From Sphingomonas bacterium (GTDB lineage: Bacteria; Pseudomonadota; Alphaproteobacteria; Sphingomonadales; Sphingomonadaceae): a stretch of DNA of 34,332 nt. Position 1 is the stretch's first letter. Each line of letters opens with the position of its first letter. Under the pieces are notes generated by a model. It was not told the DNA's origin. It was given only the letters and a program-made list of their open reading frames with translations, and ran no database searches. Both the position numbers and the translations under genes were made by a program. Positions 15,558-23,270 of this stretch are shown here, piece after piece. The stretch spans positions 1-34,332 of the forward strand of contig NZ_JAQGLK010000011.1 of NCBI RefSeq assembly GCF_028292925.1, read 5' to 3'.

Positions 15558-16927
15558 TCGATCTCCATCAGCGTATCGGTGAACCGTCGCCGCCACCAGA
15601 CGACGTCTTCGCGTTGCACGTTGTCCATCATCGATCGCCAGCGATCGATCCGCTCTGCACGCGGCATGCGCAGCGCGGTCACGATCGCGTCGGCAATCTC
15701 TTCCGGGCTGTACGGGTTGACGAGCAGCGCTTCCGGAAGCTGCGCGGAGGCCCCGGCGAAACGCGACAGGATCAGCACACCGGGATCTTCCGGATCCTGC
15801 GCGGCCACATATTCCTTGGCGACGAGGTTCATTCCGTCACGCAAGGGGGTGACGAGCCCGATGCGGGCGGCGCGGTACACCCCCGCCAGCTCGTCCCTCG
15901 CATAGCCCTGGTTGACGTAGCGGATCGGCACCCAATCGAGATCGGCGAAGGCGCCATTGATGCGGCCCGCAAGCCCCTCCAGCGTGGTGCGGATCTTCTT
16001 GTAGGTATCCACCGACCCGCGGGACGGCGGCGCGATCTGGAGCAGGAACACCTCCTTGCGCTCTTCCGGGTGCTCGTTGAGGAAGCGTTCGTAGCCGAGG
16101 AACCGTTCCTCCAGGCCCTTGGAATAATCGAGCCGATCGACCCCGACGATCAGGTCGCGCCCGACCGAGCTGTCGCGCATCCGCCGGTACGTCAGTCGCG
16201 CGCGGGGGGTGCAGGCGAGCGCGGCGAACTCCTCTGCGTCGATGCCGATCGGGCAGGCGATGGCGCGGATCGTCCGATCGCCGAAGCGGATATGATCGCC
16301 ATCGCAGACCGCGCCCATTTCGTGGACCACGAAGTCGCGAAAGGATTCCAGCCACTCCTCCGTATGGAAGCCCACCACATCGTAGGCGAACATCGTGGTC
16401 ACCAGATCCACCGCCTCGGGCAGGGTGGATAGCAGGCGCCGCGGCGGCCAGGGGATGTGGAGAAAGAACCCGATGCGGTTGATGCAGCGGCGCTTGCGCA
16501 GCTCGTCCCCCAGCGGCAGCAGGTGGTAATCCTGGATCCACACGATATCGTCCGGTTCCAGCAGGGGCCGCACCGTATCGGCGAAACGTTCGTTCACCCG
16601 CTGGTAGCCGCCGGCGAACCCGCGCTCATATTCCGCCAGATCGATCCGGTAATGGAAAAGCGGCCACAAGGTCCGGTTGGCGTAGCCGTTATAATATTCG
16701 TCGACGTCCTGTTCCTCGAGGTCCATCGTCGCCGTCGTCACGCCGTGCGCGCGCTGAAAGTTGATGTGGCCGCTGAACTGATCGGTGACCTCTCCCGACC
16801 AGCCGAACCACAGCCCGCGATGTTCCCGCAACGCCGCGGACAATGCGACGGCCAGGCCACCCTGCGCCCCGGACTGCGACCCCTGCGGTGCCGACACGCG
16901 ATTGGAGATGACGATCAGGCGGCTCAA
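15521..16927 (-). CDS. otsA: Trehalose-6-phosphate synthase
   Basis: A 468-residue GT20 glycosyltransferase that joins UDP-glucose and glucose-6-phosphate to make trehalose-6-phosphate in the cytoplasm. Landmarks in order: SRLIVISNRVSAP, GGLAVAL, WFGWSG, YYNGYANRTLWPLFHYR (acceptor site), WIQDYHLLPL, FFLHIPWPP, VGVDRLDYSKGLEERF (the Arg and Lys that hold the donor phosphates), and PLRDGMNLVAKEYVAAQ. All look intact and the length is normal. TTG 16927 is preferred over the in-frame TTG at 16939 because GGAG lies 6 nt before it and the product then begins (M)SRLIVIS like its relatives. No otsB phosphatase is in the window, so trehalose formation needs a gene elsewhere. Confidence 0.95.
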   Translation of the reverse strand: MSRLIVISNRVSAPQGSQSGAQGGLAVALSAALREHRGLWFGWSGEVTDQFSGHINFQRAHGVTTATMDLEEQDVDEYYNGYANRTLWPLFHYRIDLAEYERGFAGGYQRVNERFADTVRPLLEPDDIVWIQDYHLLPLGDELRKRRCINRIGFFLHIPWPPRRLLSTLPEAVDLVTTMFAYDVVGFHTEEWLESFRDFVVHEMGAVCDGDHIRFGDRTIRAIACPIGIDAEEFAALACTPRARLTYRRMRDSSVGRDLIVGVDRLDYSKGLEERFLGYERFLNEHPEERKEVFLLQIAPPSRGSVDTYKKIRTTLEGLAGRINGAFADLDWVPIRYVNQGYARDELAGVYRAARIGLVTPLRDGMNLVAKEYVAAQDPEDPGVLILSRFAGASAQLPEALLVNPYSPEEIADAIVTALRMPRAERIDRWRSMMDNVQREDVVWWRRRFTDTLMEIDQPEDAGSTAAA

Positions 16928-17122
16928 CGATGGCTCCAAGGCAATTCATCCGGAAACGAACAGAACGCGCGGACGATGCCCAGCGCAGCAAGGCAGATCA
17001 ACATCATCCCCGGTTGCGGCGATATTGCCGCTGGGGTTTGCCGCGGCAACCCCGACGCTGTGCACGGTTAATCCCTGAGCTGCAGCAGCGTGCCTGCGCT
17101 GGCGGGCCGGGGTGCGCCGGCA

Positions 17123-17156
17123 TTTGCGGTGCCGCAAATATTGTGCGCTGCGGCAC
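17123..17156. promoter_or_regulatory. Overlapping palindromes between otsA and the transglutaminase-like gene
   Basis: TTTGCGG-TG-CCGCAAA at 17123-17138 is a perfect 16-bp dyad. Its right part is also the left arm of a hairpin, GTGCCGCA-N12-TGCGGCAC at 17129-17156. The 364-nt gap between the divergent genes (16928-17291) shows no other clear element. The dyad is a candidate operator; the overlapping hairpin could be an alternative RNA fold. Confidence 0.35.
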
Positions 17157-17291
17157 TGGCGCCAGCGACGGATTGACCCGTATCGATGCAGCTTGCCTCT
17201 CGATGATTCGAGGTCGCATCGGCGGAACTCTCCGATCCGCCGATCCGGCCGAGATCCTCCTGGCGGCCCGTTCAACAGCAGGAGGTGCCCG

Positions 17292-18104
17292 ATGCGCATT
17301 CGTGCCGGCTACGAGATCAGTTTCGCTGCTGATATCGACACGCCGATGATCGCGATGATGAGCGTGCACCCCAGCCGCAAGCGCGATCTGCTGACGCCGC
17401 ACCGGATCGTGGCGAGCAACGGCCTGGCGATCTACGATTATGTCGACGCGTACGGCAATATCTGCACCCGGCTGATGGTGCCGCAGGGCGGGGTCACGCT
17501 ATCGTGCGACTTCATCATCGAAGACAGCGGCGAGCCCGACCGGCAATCGCCCGATGCGGTGCAGCACATGGTGAGCGACCTGCCGAGCGACGTGCTCGTC
17601 TATCTGCTGGGCAGCCGCTATTGCGACACGGATCGGCTGTCGAGCACCGCGTGGAACCTGTTCGGATCGATCCCCCCAGGGTGGGGCCGGGTGCAGGCGA
17701 TCGTCGACTATGCGCACAAGCACATGACCTATGGCTACGAACATGCCCGCAACACCCGCACCGCGTGGGAAGGGCATCAGGAGCAGGTCGGCGTATGCCG
17801 CGATTTTGCCCATCTCGCCGTAACCTTGTGCCGGTGCATGAACATTCCCGCCCGGTATTGCAGCGGCTATCTGGGCGATATCGGCGTGCCGCCGAGCCGG
17901 GTGGCGATGGATTTTCACGCCTGGTTCGAGGTGTATCTGGGCGACGGCTGGCATACCTTCGATGCCCGGCACAACCAGCCGCGGATCGGCCGTATCCTGA
18001 TGGCCTGCGGGCGCGATGCCACCGATACCGCGCTCACCACGGCGTTCGGCCCGGCATGGCTGACAGGGTTCAAGGTGCACACCGAGGAGACTGCCGACGC
18101 GTGA
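17292..18104 (+). CDS. Transglutaminase-like family protein
   Basis: A 270-residue cytoplasmic protein (no signal peptide) with a transglutaminase/cysteine-protease core. The visible triad is Cys in QVGVCRDFAHLAVTLCR, His in MDFHAWFEVYLG and Asp in HTFDARHNQP. The N-terminal 100 or so residues form a beta-rich domain (IRAGYEISFAADIDTPMIAM) found in bacterial relatives. Substrates are unknown for most of these, and peptide hydrolysis or amide exchange are the usual guesses. ATG 17292 follows an excellent AGGAGGT site at 6 nt. A DUF4142 lipoprotein gene follows after 67 nt on the same strand. Confidence 0.9.
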   Translation: MRIRAGYEISFAADIDTPMIAMMSVHPSRKRDLLTPHRIVASNGLAIYDYVDAYGNICTRLMVPQGGVTLSCDFIIEDSGEPDRQSPDAVQHMVSDLPSDVLVYLLGSRYCDTDRLSSTAWNLFGSIPPGWGRVQAIVDYAHKHMTYGYEHARNTRTAWEGHQEQVGVCRDFAHLAVTLCRCMNIPARYCSGYLGDIGVPPSRVAMDFHAWFEVYLGDGWHTFDARHNQPRIGRILMACGRDATDTALTTAFGPAWLTGFKVHTEETADA

Positions 18105-18171
18105 CGGCGGCGGCAGGGAACCGGGACGGGGGCGCGCGGTTGATCCCGGCAACTAGCCTGGGAGACTGTTC

Positions 18172-18804
18172 ATGAAGCGCGTTTTATTCGCCACGTCGAT
18201 CATGGCGCTTGCCCTTTCCGCCTGCGGCCAGAGCGCCACCGACACGCCTGCCGGCAACAGCGCGGCCACCGACGCGGGGACGATCGAGACGACCGGATCA
18301 CCGGCAACCATCGGCGCGAATGGCCCCGGGCTGGTGCCGACGCCGAAGTTCGTCGAGAACGCAGCGATCAGCGACATGTTCGAGATCGCATCGTCCAAGC
18401 TGGCGCTGACCCGTGCCACCGCGCCGGAGATCAAGAGCTTCGCGCAGGCGATGATCGCCGCGCATGAGGGCACCACAGCCGCGCTCAAGAAGACGCTGGC
18501 GACAGCCGGCGTCGCCGTGACCCCGCCGACCGCAATGGACGAGCGCCATGCCGGGATGCTGGACGAGCTGCAGAAGGCCGCGCCGGACAAGTTCGACGCA
18601 AAGTATCTGGACGAACAGACGCAGGCGCATCGCGAAGCATTGGGCCTGATGGACTCCTATGCCACCAACGGCGAGAATGCGGCGCTGAAGGCATTTGCGG
18701 CAGAGACCAAGCCGAAGATCCAGATGCACCTCGACATGGTCTCCAAGCTGGATCACGGCGGCGCAGACGAGACGGCGAAGGACGGCGCGCAGAACGGGAT
18801 GTGA
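18172..18804 (+). CDS. DUF4142 lipoprotein
   Basis: A 210-residue lipoprotein. The signal peptide ends in the lipobox LSAC (Cys 18). A Thr/Ala/Gly-rich tether of about 40 residues precedes a helical DUF4142 domain (about 60-190) with the family pattern: FVENAAISDMFEIASSKLAL, IKSFAQAMIAAHEGTTAALK, KYLDEQTQAHREALGLMDSY and TKPKIQMHLDMVSKL. This ferritin-like helical bundle is common in stress-related envelope proteins, but no activity is established. GGGAG 7 nt before the ATG supports the start. Confidence 0.9.
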   Translation: MKRVLFATSIMALALSACGQSATDTPAGNSAATDAGTIETTGSPATIGANGPGLVPTPKFVENAAISDMFEIASSKLALTRATAPEIKSFAQAMIAAHEGTTAALKKTLATAGVAVTPPTAMDERHAGMLDELQKAAPDKFDAKYLDEQTQAHREALGLMDSYATNGENAALKAFAAETKPKIQMHLDMVSKLDHGGADETAKDGAQNGM

Positions 18805-18840
18805 CGGACGGGCGCGGGCGCCCGCAATCGGGCACCCGAC

Positions 18841-18861
18841 GCGGCCCACTGCGTGGCCCGC
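18841..18861 (+). terminator. Hairpin after the DUF4142 gene
   Basis: GCGGCCCAC and GTGGCCCGC pair with one mismatch around a TGC loop, 36 nt after the stop codon. A second GC-rich palindrome (GCGGGCGCCCGC) lies closer to the stop. Together they are a likely transcription end; no T-run follows. Confidence 0.4.
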
Positions 18862-19061
18862 GCCATCCCCCCTCGCTTGCCTGGGGCGAACCCCGGTTGG
18901 CTCCAGTTCGGAGCAGGCACGGTGATCCGGCCCCGCGGATAGTATCGTAATCGATGATTATCCGCCTGTCCTACAGGGGGGTATCCCGATCATTAAGAAC
19001 TCCCGACGGGCCGACGACAATTCCTGAGTTGCCCGTCCAAGTCGGCACGGGAGTCCGCTCA

Positions 19062-19796
19062 ATGATATCCACCCGGCAGATACAGCAGGCACTGAAGGCT
19101 GCGGGATATGATCCCGGCCCTGTCGACGGTGTCCGCGGGCGCAGGACTATCCTGGCGATCATTGCGTTTCAGACAGCCTGCAAGCTTGCGCCCGACGGTC
19201 TGGTGGGGCCCAGGACTGCGGCTATTCTGTTGGCGGGCGATCCGGCCCTCGTCGGGACGAGCGAAGCCGATCCGGCCTCGGCGAAAGAGTTGCGGGCGGC
19301 GACGACGCCGTGGTTCATCGAGGCGCAGCGGCTGATCGGGGTGACCGAGGACGTTTCGGACCGAAGCAATCCGCTGCTGATCGGCTGGGGAAAGGATCTC
19401 CACTGCCACTATGCCGATGACGAGACGCCGTGGTGCGGGTTGTTCGTCGGCCACTGCATCGCATCGCAGCTGCCTGGCGAACCGTTGCCCACCAATCCAC
19501 TCGGCGCGCGGCAATGGCAAAAGTTCGGGCAGCGCTGCGATCCCCAGCCGGGTGCGGTGATGGTCTTCTGGCGGGTGTCGAAGACGGATGGGCGCGGCCA
19601 TGTCGGCTTCTACGTCGCGCAAGACGATGCGGGTTCCTATCACGTTCTCGGCGGCAACCAATCCGATGCGGTAAACGTGCGCCGTGTGCCGGGCGATCGC
19701 TTCATCGAGGCGCGTTGGCCGGTCACCGCGATGCCGCCGGCCGGGCGGATGGTGATGGCCGATGCGACGGGCAAGGTCTCCGACCGCGAGGCCTGA
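19062..19796 (+). CDS. Peptidoglycan-binding plus TIGR02594-type cell-wall hydrolase
   Basis: A 244-residue protein. An N-terminal peptidoglycan-binding module (about 5-60: IQQALKAAGYDPGPVDGVRG, AIIAFQTACKLAPDGLVGPRT) is followed by an NlpC/P60-CHAP-like hydrolase of the TIGR02594 type. Its Cys lies in TPWCGLFVG, His in GRGHVGFYVAQ and the polar third residue probably in LGGNQSD. It would cut peptide stems or amide bonds in murein. There is no signal peptide, as in phage endolysins, so release must depend on lysis, a holin or another route. ATG 19062 follows GGGAG at 8 nt. The next gene, 64 nt on, is a muramidase, making a two-enzyme lytic pair. Confidence 0.85.
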   Translation: MISTRQIQQALKAAGYDPGPVDGVRGRRTILAIIAFQTACKLAPDGLVGPRTAAILLAGDPALVGTSEADPASAKELRAATTPWFIEAQRLIGVTEDVSDRSNPLLIGWGKDLHCHYADDETPWCGLFVGHCIASQLPGEPLPTNPLGARQWQKFGQRCDPQPGAVMVFWRVSKTDGRGHVGFYVAQDDAGSYHVLGGNQSDAVNVRRVPGDRFIEARWPVTAMPPAGRMVMADATGKVSDREA

Positions 19797-19860
19797 GCGC
19801 CGTCCGGCCGTGGCGCGAACACTTCGCCGCGCCGATCGCGAGGGTGGCGGGGAGGCAGCC

Positions 19861-20670
19861 ATGGCGACGATACCGTTCACCGGAACGGCCCGCCCGTTCA
19901 CCGCCGATGCGATCGCCCGCGCCGCCTCTGCCATCGGCTGCGACATCGCGGCGGTGGAAGCGGTGATCGAGGTGGAGAGCAAGGGCGGGTTCCTGCCGGA
20001 CAAGCGCCCGAAGATCTTGTTCGAGCGGCACGTCTTCAGCCGACTGACCAAGGGAGCCCACGACGCCGCGCACCCCGATATTTCCTCCAGACAGCGCGGC
20101 GGATATCGGGGCGGCGCCAAGGAATATGACCGGCTCGCCCGCGCCTGCGCACTGAACCGGGCGGCGGCCATCCAGTCGGCGAGCTGGGGCGCGTTTCAGA
20201 TCATGGGAGGCAACTTCGCGGCGGCGGGCTTTGCCGATCCGGAAAAATTCTGTTCGGCGATGTGCCAGGCGGAGGACGATCAGCTCGCCGCGTTCGTGTC
20301 CTTCGTGAAGGCGAGCCGGCTGGACGACGAACTCTGCCGGCGCGACTGGGTGGGCTTCGCACGCGGATATAACGGACCGGATTATCGTGCGAACCGCTAT
20401 GACGAGAAACTGGCAGCGCAGTATCTGGTCCGTTCGCTCCCCAGGCCGCGGACGGATCCCACGCGGGAGGGCCCGATCGCCCGGACGCTGAAGATGGGCG
20501 ACGTTGGCGAAGACGTGGCGCGGCTGCAGGCGGCGCTTGGCCTTCGGCCGGATGGCGATTTCGGGCTGGCGACCAAGGCGGCGCTGATCGGCTTTCAGAC
20601 CAAGCAGAAGCTTGCCGCCGACGGGATCGCCGGCAGCCGGACGGTGGCTGCTTTGCAAGCCCGGCGATAA
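19861..20670 (+). CDS. N-acetylmuramidase with C-terminal peptidoglycan-binding domain
   Basis: A 269-residue hydrolase of the DUF3380/N-acetylmuramidase type, expected to cut MurNAc-GlcNAc bonds. The catalytic domain covers about residues 15-190: AVIEVESKGGF (probable catalytic Glu), ILFERHVFSRLTKG, SASWGAFQIMGGNF and FARGYNGPDY. A peptidoglycan-binding module follows (about 205-268: LKMGDVGEDVARLQAALGL, FQTKQKLAADGIAGSRT). No signal peptide is visible. GGGGAGG 5 nt before the ATG makes the start clear. Domain order is the mirror of the preceding hydrolase, which binds murein with its N-terminus. Such proteins are common as prophage endolysins, but no structural phage gene is near. Confidence 0.88.
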   Translation: MATIPFTGTARPFTADAIARAASAIGCDIAAVEAVIEVESKGGFLPDKRPKILFERHVFSRLTKGAHDAAHPDISSRQRGGYRGGAKEYDRLARACALNRAAAIQSASWGAFQIMGGNFAAAGFADPEKFCSAMCQAEDDQLAAFVSFVKASRLDDELCRRDWVGFARGYNGPDYRANRYDEKLAAQYLVRSLPRPRTDPTREGPIARTLKMGDVGEDVARLQAALGLRPDGDFGLATKAALIGFQTKQKLAADGIAGSRTVAALQARR

Positions 20671-20910
20671 GCAACCGGCAACGGTTCGCCCGCGCGGCGA
20701 TTGCCGCCGCCGGGGGGTGGGATCCACCACGCTCGCGGCATGGCTGAGGAAGGCGGGCGCTGTCGTCGCCACTCGGATCCACACCGGATTGGCAGGACGG
20801 GCCGGCCCGCTTGTGAAGGCGCTTGGCTGGACGGGTGCTTCGTGGTCAACAGGCGGCGGCGCCAGAGAAGTCGATCGTATCGATGCCGCGCCGGACAAGG
20901 GAGATACCGA

Positions 20911-21420
20911 ATGATGGGCCTGATCCCGATCCTCGCCGCCGCTTTGCTCCTGCCGGGCACTGCCGCCGGCGCGCAGGCGCTGAACGCGCCGGTGATCGCC
21001 AACCCCGATCCGGAGGCGCTGTTCACAAGCCGCGATCCCAAGCTGCACGCCAACAAGCAGGTCGCGCTGAAGATCGTCAAGGAACTGCTGGAGGCCGGCC
21101 ACTGGGATCGCGCGCCGCAATATCTGACGAAAGCCTATATCCAGCATAATCCGCTGGCGGCATCCGGGCTGGATGCGGTGATGACCTACTTCGTCGATGT
21201 CGCCAAGGTGAAGCCCAAGCCGATCCCGGCGAAAATGCAAACGAAGGTCGTCGCCGTGCAGGCGGAAGGCGATTACGTCACCGTGAGCTTCGTGCGCGAG
21301 ATGAAGGATCCGCAGGATCCGGCGCGCAGCTATACGACCACCTGGTTCGACATGTGGCGCTTCAAGGACGGCAAGGCCGACGAACATTGGGACCCCGCCA
21401 CTCTGCCGCCGGCGATGTGA
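20911..21420 (+). CDS. Secreted NTF2/SnoaL-like protein
   Basis: A 169-residue exported protein. A signal peptide (1-21, ending AGAQA) precedes an NTF2-like cone fold: a helical start (ANKQVALKIVKELLEAGHWDRAPQYL), the characteristic YIQHNPLAASGLDAVMTYF segment, and strands (VVAVQAEGDYVTVSFVREM, TTTWFDMWRFKDGKADEHWDP). Relatives include SnoaL-like cyclases, isomerases and many non-enzymatic proteins, so no reaction is assigned. AAGGGAG about 8 nt before the double ATG supports the start. The 240-nt gap upstream has no gene I can support. Confidence 0.85.
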   Translation: MMGLIPILAAALLLPGTAAGAQALNAPVIANPDPEALFTSRDPKLHANKQVALKIVKELLEAGHWDRAPQYLTKAYIQHNPLAASGLDAVMTYFVDVAKVKPKPIPAKMQTKVVAVQAEGDYVTVSFVREMKDPQDPARSYTTTWFDMWRFKDGKADEHWDPATLPPAM

Positions 21421-21605
21421 GACGTAGAGCGATGGCGCACCTCGCCACGACGGCCCCCGTCGCTCCGGTCGCAGGATTGAGCGTCGATGGCGGTTCGGGC
21501 CTGGCGTTCGGGTGGCGCCTGCCGCGGGTGCAGCCGGATTGCCGCATCCCGGCGCAGGCGGCATAACCCGGCCAGATAGTTTTACGGCATGAAGGAGGAT
21601 CCGCG

Positions 21606-23204
21606 ATGAGCGTAACTGTGGGCCAGCCGATCGACGTGACGGAAGCCGACCGCAAGGCGGCGGAGAGCGGCCAATCCGGGCCTGCCTTCGATGCCAAGCT
21701 GCACGAGGGCGGCCAGGGCGACGTCGTGGCGCCGCTGGTTATCGGCGGCGAGGAGATCTATTCGGGCGAAAGCTTTGCCGTGCAGGACCCCGGTCGCCCG
21801 GCCGACACGGTTGGCCGCGCGGTATCCGCCACGCGCGAACAGGCCGTGGCCGCGGTGGACGCTGCCGACAAAGCGTGGCGCGAATGGGCGAAGATCGTGC
21901 CGGAACGCCGCGCCGAGATGCTGCTCGCCGCGCTCGACGGCCTGGAGGCGGACGCCGAGGCGCGCGCGCGGCTGCTGACCCGCGAAAACGGCAAGCTGCT
22001 GTTCGAATCGACCATCGAGATGCACGTCTTCGCCGGCCGCTGCCGCCTTGCCGCGGAGTTCGCGCCGCATCTCTCCAGGGTTCGTGAGCTGGCGCCGGAG
22101 ACGACGGCATCCGCGTTGCGGCGGCCGATCGCGCTGCGGTCCGAAGTCGCGCATCTGCCGATGGGGGTGATCACGATCATCGTGCCGTTCAACTGGCCGA
22201 TCGCGATCCTGGCGGCGAGCCTGCCTTACGCGCTGATCGCGGGCAACACCGTGATCGTGAAGGTGCCGCCGACCACGCCTCTGGCGATCACCCAGATGCT
22301 GCAGCATGTCGCGCGCGGGCTGCCCGCCGGGGTGCTGAACGTCGTCAGCGGCAGCAACGATGCGGTTGCCCCGCTGATCGTCGATCCCCGCATCCGCCGC
22401 CTTGTCTTCACCGGCAGCACCGCCGCCGGCAAGAAGATGATGGAGATGTGTGCAGGCAATCTCGCCCGCGTGACGCTGGAGCTCGGCGGCAACGATCCGG
22501 CGATCATCCTGGACGATGCGGTGCTGGACGATGCCGCGATCCAGCGGCTGGTGACCAGTTCGTTCCTGACGTCCGGCCAGGTGTGCATGGGGATCAAGCG
22601 GATCCATGTCCACCGCTCCCGCTATGACGAAGTGGTCGAGGGCATGTCCGCACTGCTCGCCAAGTTCAACGTCGCGCACGGGCTCGATCCGAAGTCGAAC
22701 ATGGGGCCGCTCAACATGGAGCGCCAGCGCGAGATCGTCCGCACGATGGTGGCCGAGGCGCGCGCGGCCGGGCACGAGATCCGCGAACTGGGCGAGATCG
22801 CCGAGGATGCGGTGTCGAGCGGCGGGTGGTTCCTGAAGCCGACCCTGGTGCTGGATCCGTCTCCCGAACTGGCCATCGTCGATCAGGAACAGTTCGGGCC
22901 GGCGCTGCCGATCCTGGCGTTCGACGAACTCGATCCGCTGGTCGACGCCGTCAACGATCATTGGTCCGGGCTGACATCATCGGTGTGGAGCGGCGACATG
23001 GACCGGGCAGCGGACGTGGCGCGGCGGCTGCGCACCGGCACGACGTGGATCAACAACGCGAACGCCGTGGCGCAGGACGATCGGGCGCCGTTCGGCGGCT
23101 TCCGGATGAGCGGCGTCGGCCGCGAGCTCGGGCTGGAGGGCGTATTCGAGTTTACCGAGGCGCACACCGTGACGTGGCCTGCGGAGGGCGGCGACCACCA
23201 TTGA
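21606..23204 (+). CDS. NAD(P)-dependent aldehyde dehydrogenase
   Basis: A 532-residue member of the aldehyde dehydrogenase superfamily, oxidising an aldehyde to the acid. Landmarks are the N-terminal Rossmann domain (PMGVITIIVPFNWPIAIL, AGNTVIVKVPPTTPLA), FTGSTAAGKKMM, the catalytic Glu in LELGGNDP, the nucleophile Cys in TSGQVCMGIKR and the C-terminal EQFGPALPILAF. The N-terminus has about 40 extra residues before the usual beginning. AGGAGG 7 nt before the ATG supports the start. The physiological aldehyde cannot be deduced; the gene stands alone between two strand changes. Confidence 0.92.
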   Translation: MSVTVGQPIDVTEADRKAAESGQSGPAFDAKLHEGGQGDVVAPLVIGGEEIYSGESFAVQDPGRPADTVGRAVSATREQAVAAVDAADKAWREWAKIVPERRAEMLLAALDGLEADAEARARLLTRENGKLLFESTIEMHVFAGRCRLAAEFAPHLSRVRELAPETTASALRRPIALRSEVAHLPMGVITIIVPFNWPIAILAASLPYALIAGNTVIVKVPPTTPLAITQMLQHVARGLPAGVLNVVSGSNDAVAPLIVDPRIRRLVFTGSTAAGKKMMEMCAGNLARVTLELGGNDPAIILDDAVLDDAAIQRLVTSSFLTSGQVCMGIKRIHVHRSRYDEVVEGMSALLAKFNVAHGLDPKSNMGPLNMERQREIVRTMVAEARAAGHEIRELGEIAEDAVSSGGWFLKPTLVLDPSPELAIVDQEQFGPALPILAFDELDPLVDAVNDHWSGLTSSVWSGDMDRAADVARRLRTGTTWINNANAVAQDDRAPFGGFRMSGVGRELGLEGVFEFTEAHTVTWPAEGGDHH

Positions 23205-23213
23205 GGCAAGGAT

Positions 23214-23249
23214 GGCAGGCCGGCGGATCGACGATCCTGCCGGCCTGCC
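23214..23249. terminator. Bidirectional terminator hairpin
   Basis: GGCAGGCCGGC and its complement enclose a further GGATC/GATCC pair with the loop GAC and one bulged T, giving a stem of about 16 bp. It starts 10 nt after the aldehyde dehydrogenase stop and lies 22 nt from the convergent CYTH-CHAD gene, so it likely serves both. Confidence 0.75.
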
Positions 23250-23270
23250 GTGCCAGCGCCGGGAAAGCGG

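Noticed and set aside
17032-17056. GC-rich near-palindrome (GGGGTTTGCC/GGCAACCCC) as terminator
   Set aside because: The loop would be too small to close the full stem and it lies upstream of both divergent genes, where a terminator has no purpose.
19062-20670. Prophage call for the two murein hydrolases
   Set aside because: No capsid, tail, portal, terminase, integrase or attachment sites are seen in the window; only the enzymes resemble endolysins.
20612-20914. A plus-strand frame whose stop overlaps the start of the NTF2-like gene
   Set aside because: The overlap looks like coupling, but codon use is weaker than neighbours, the start would lie inside the muramidase gene and no domain is recognisable.
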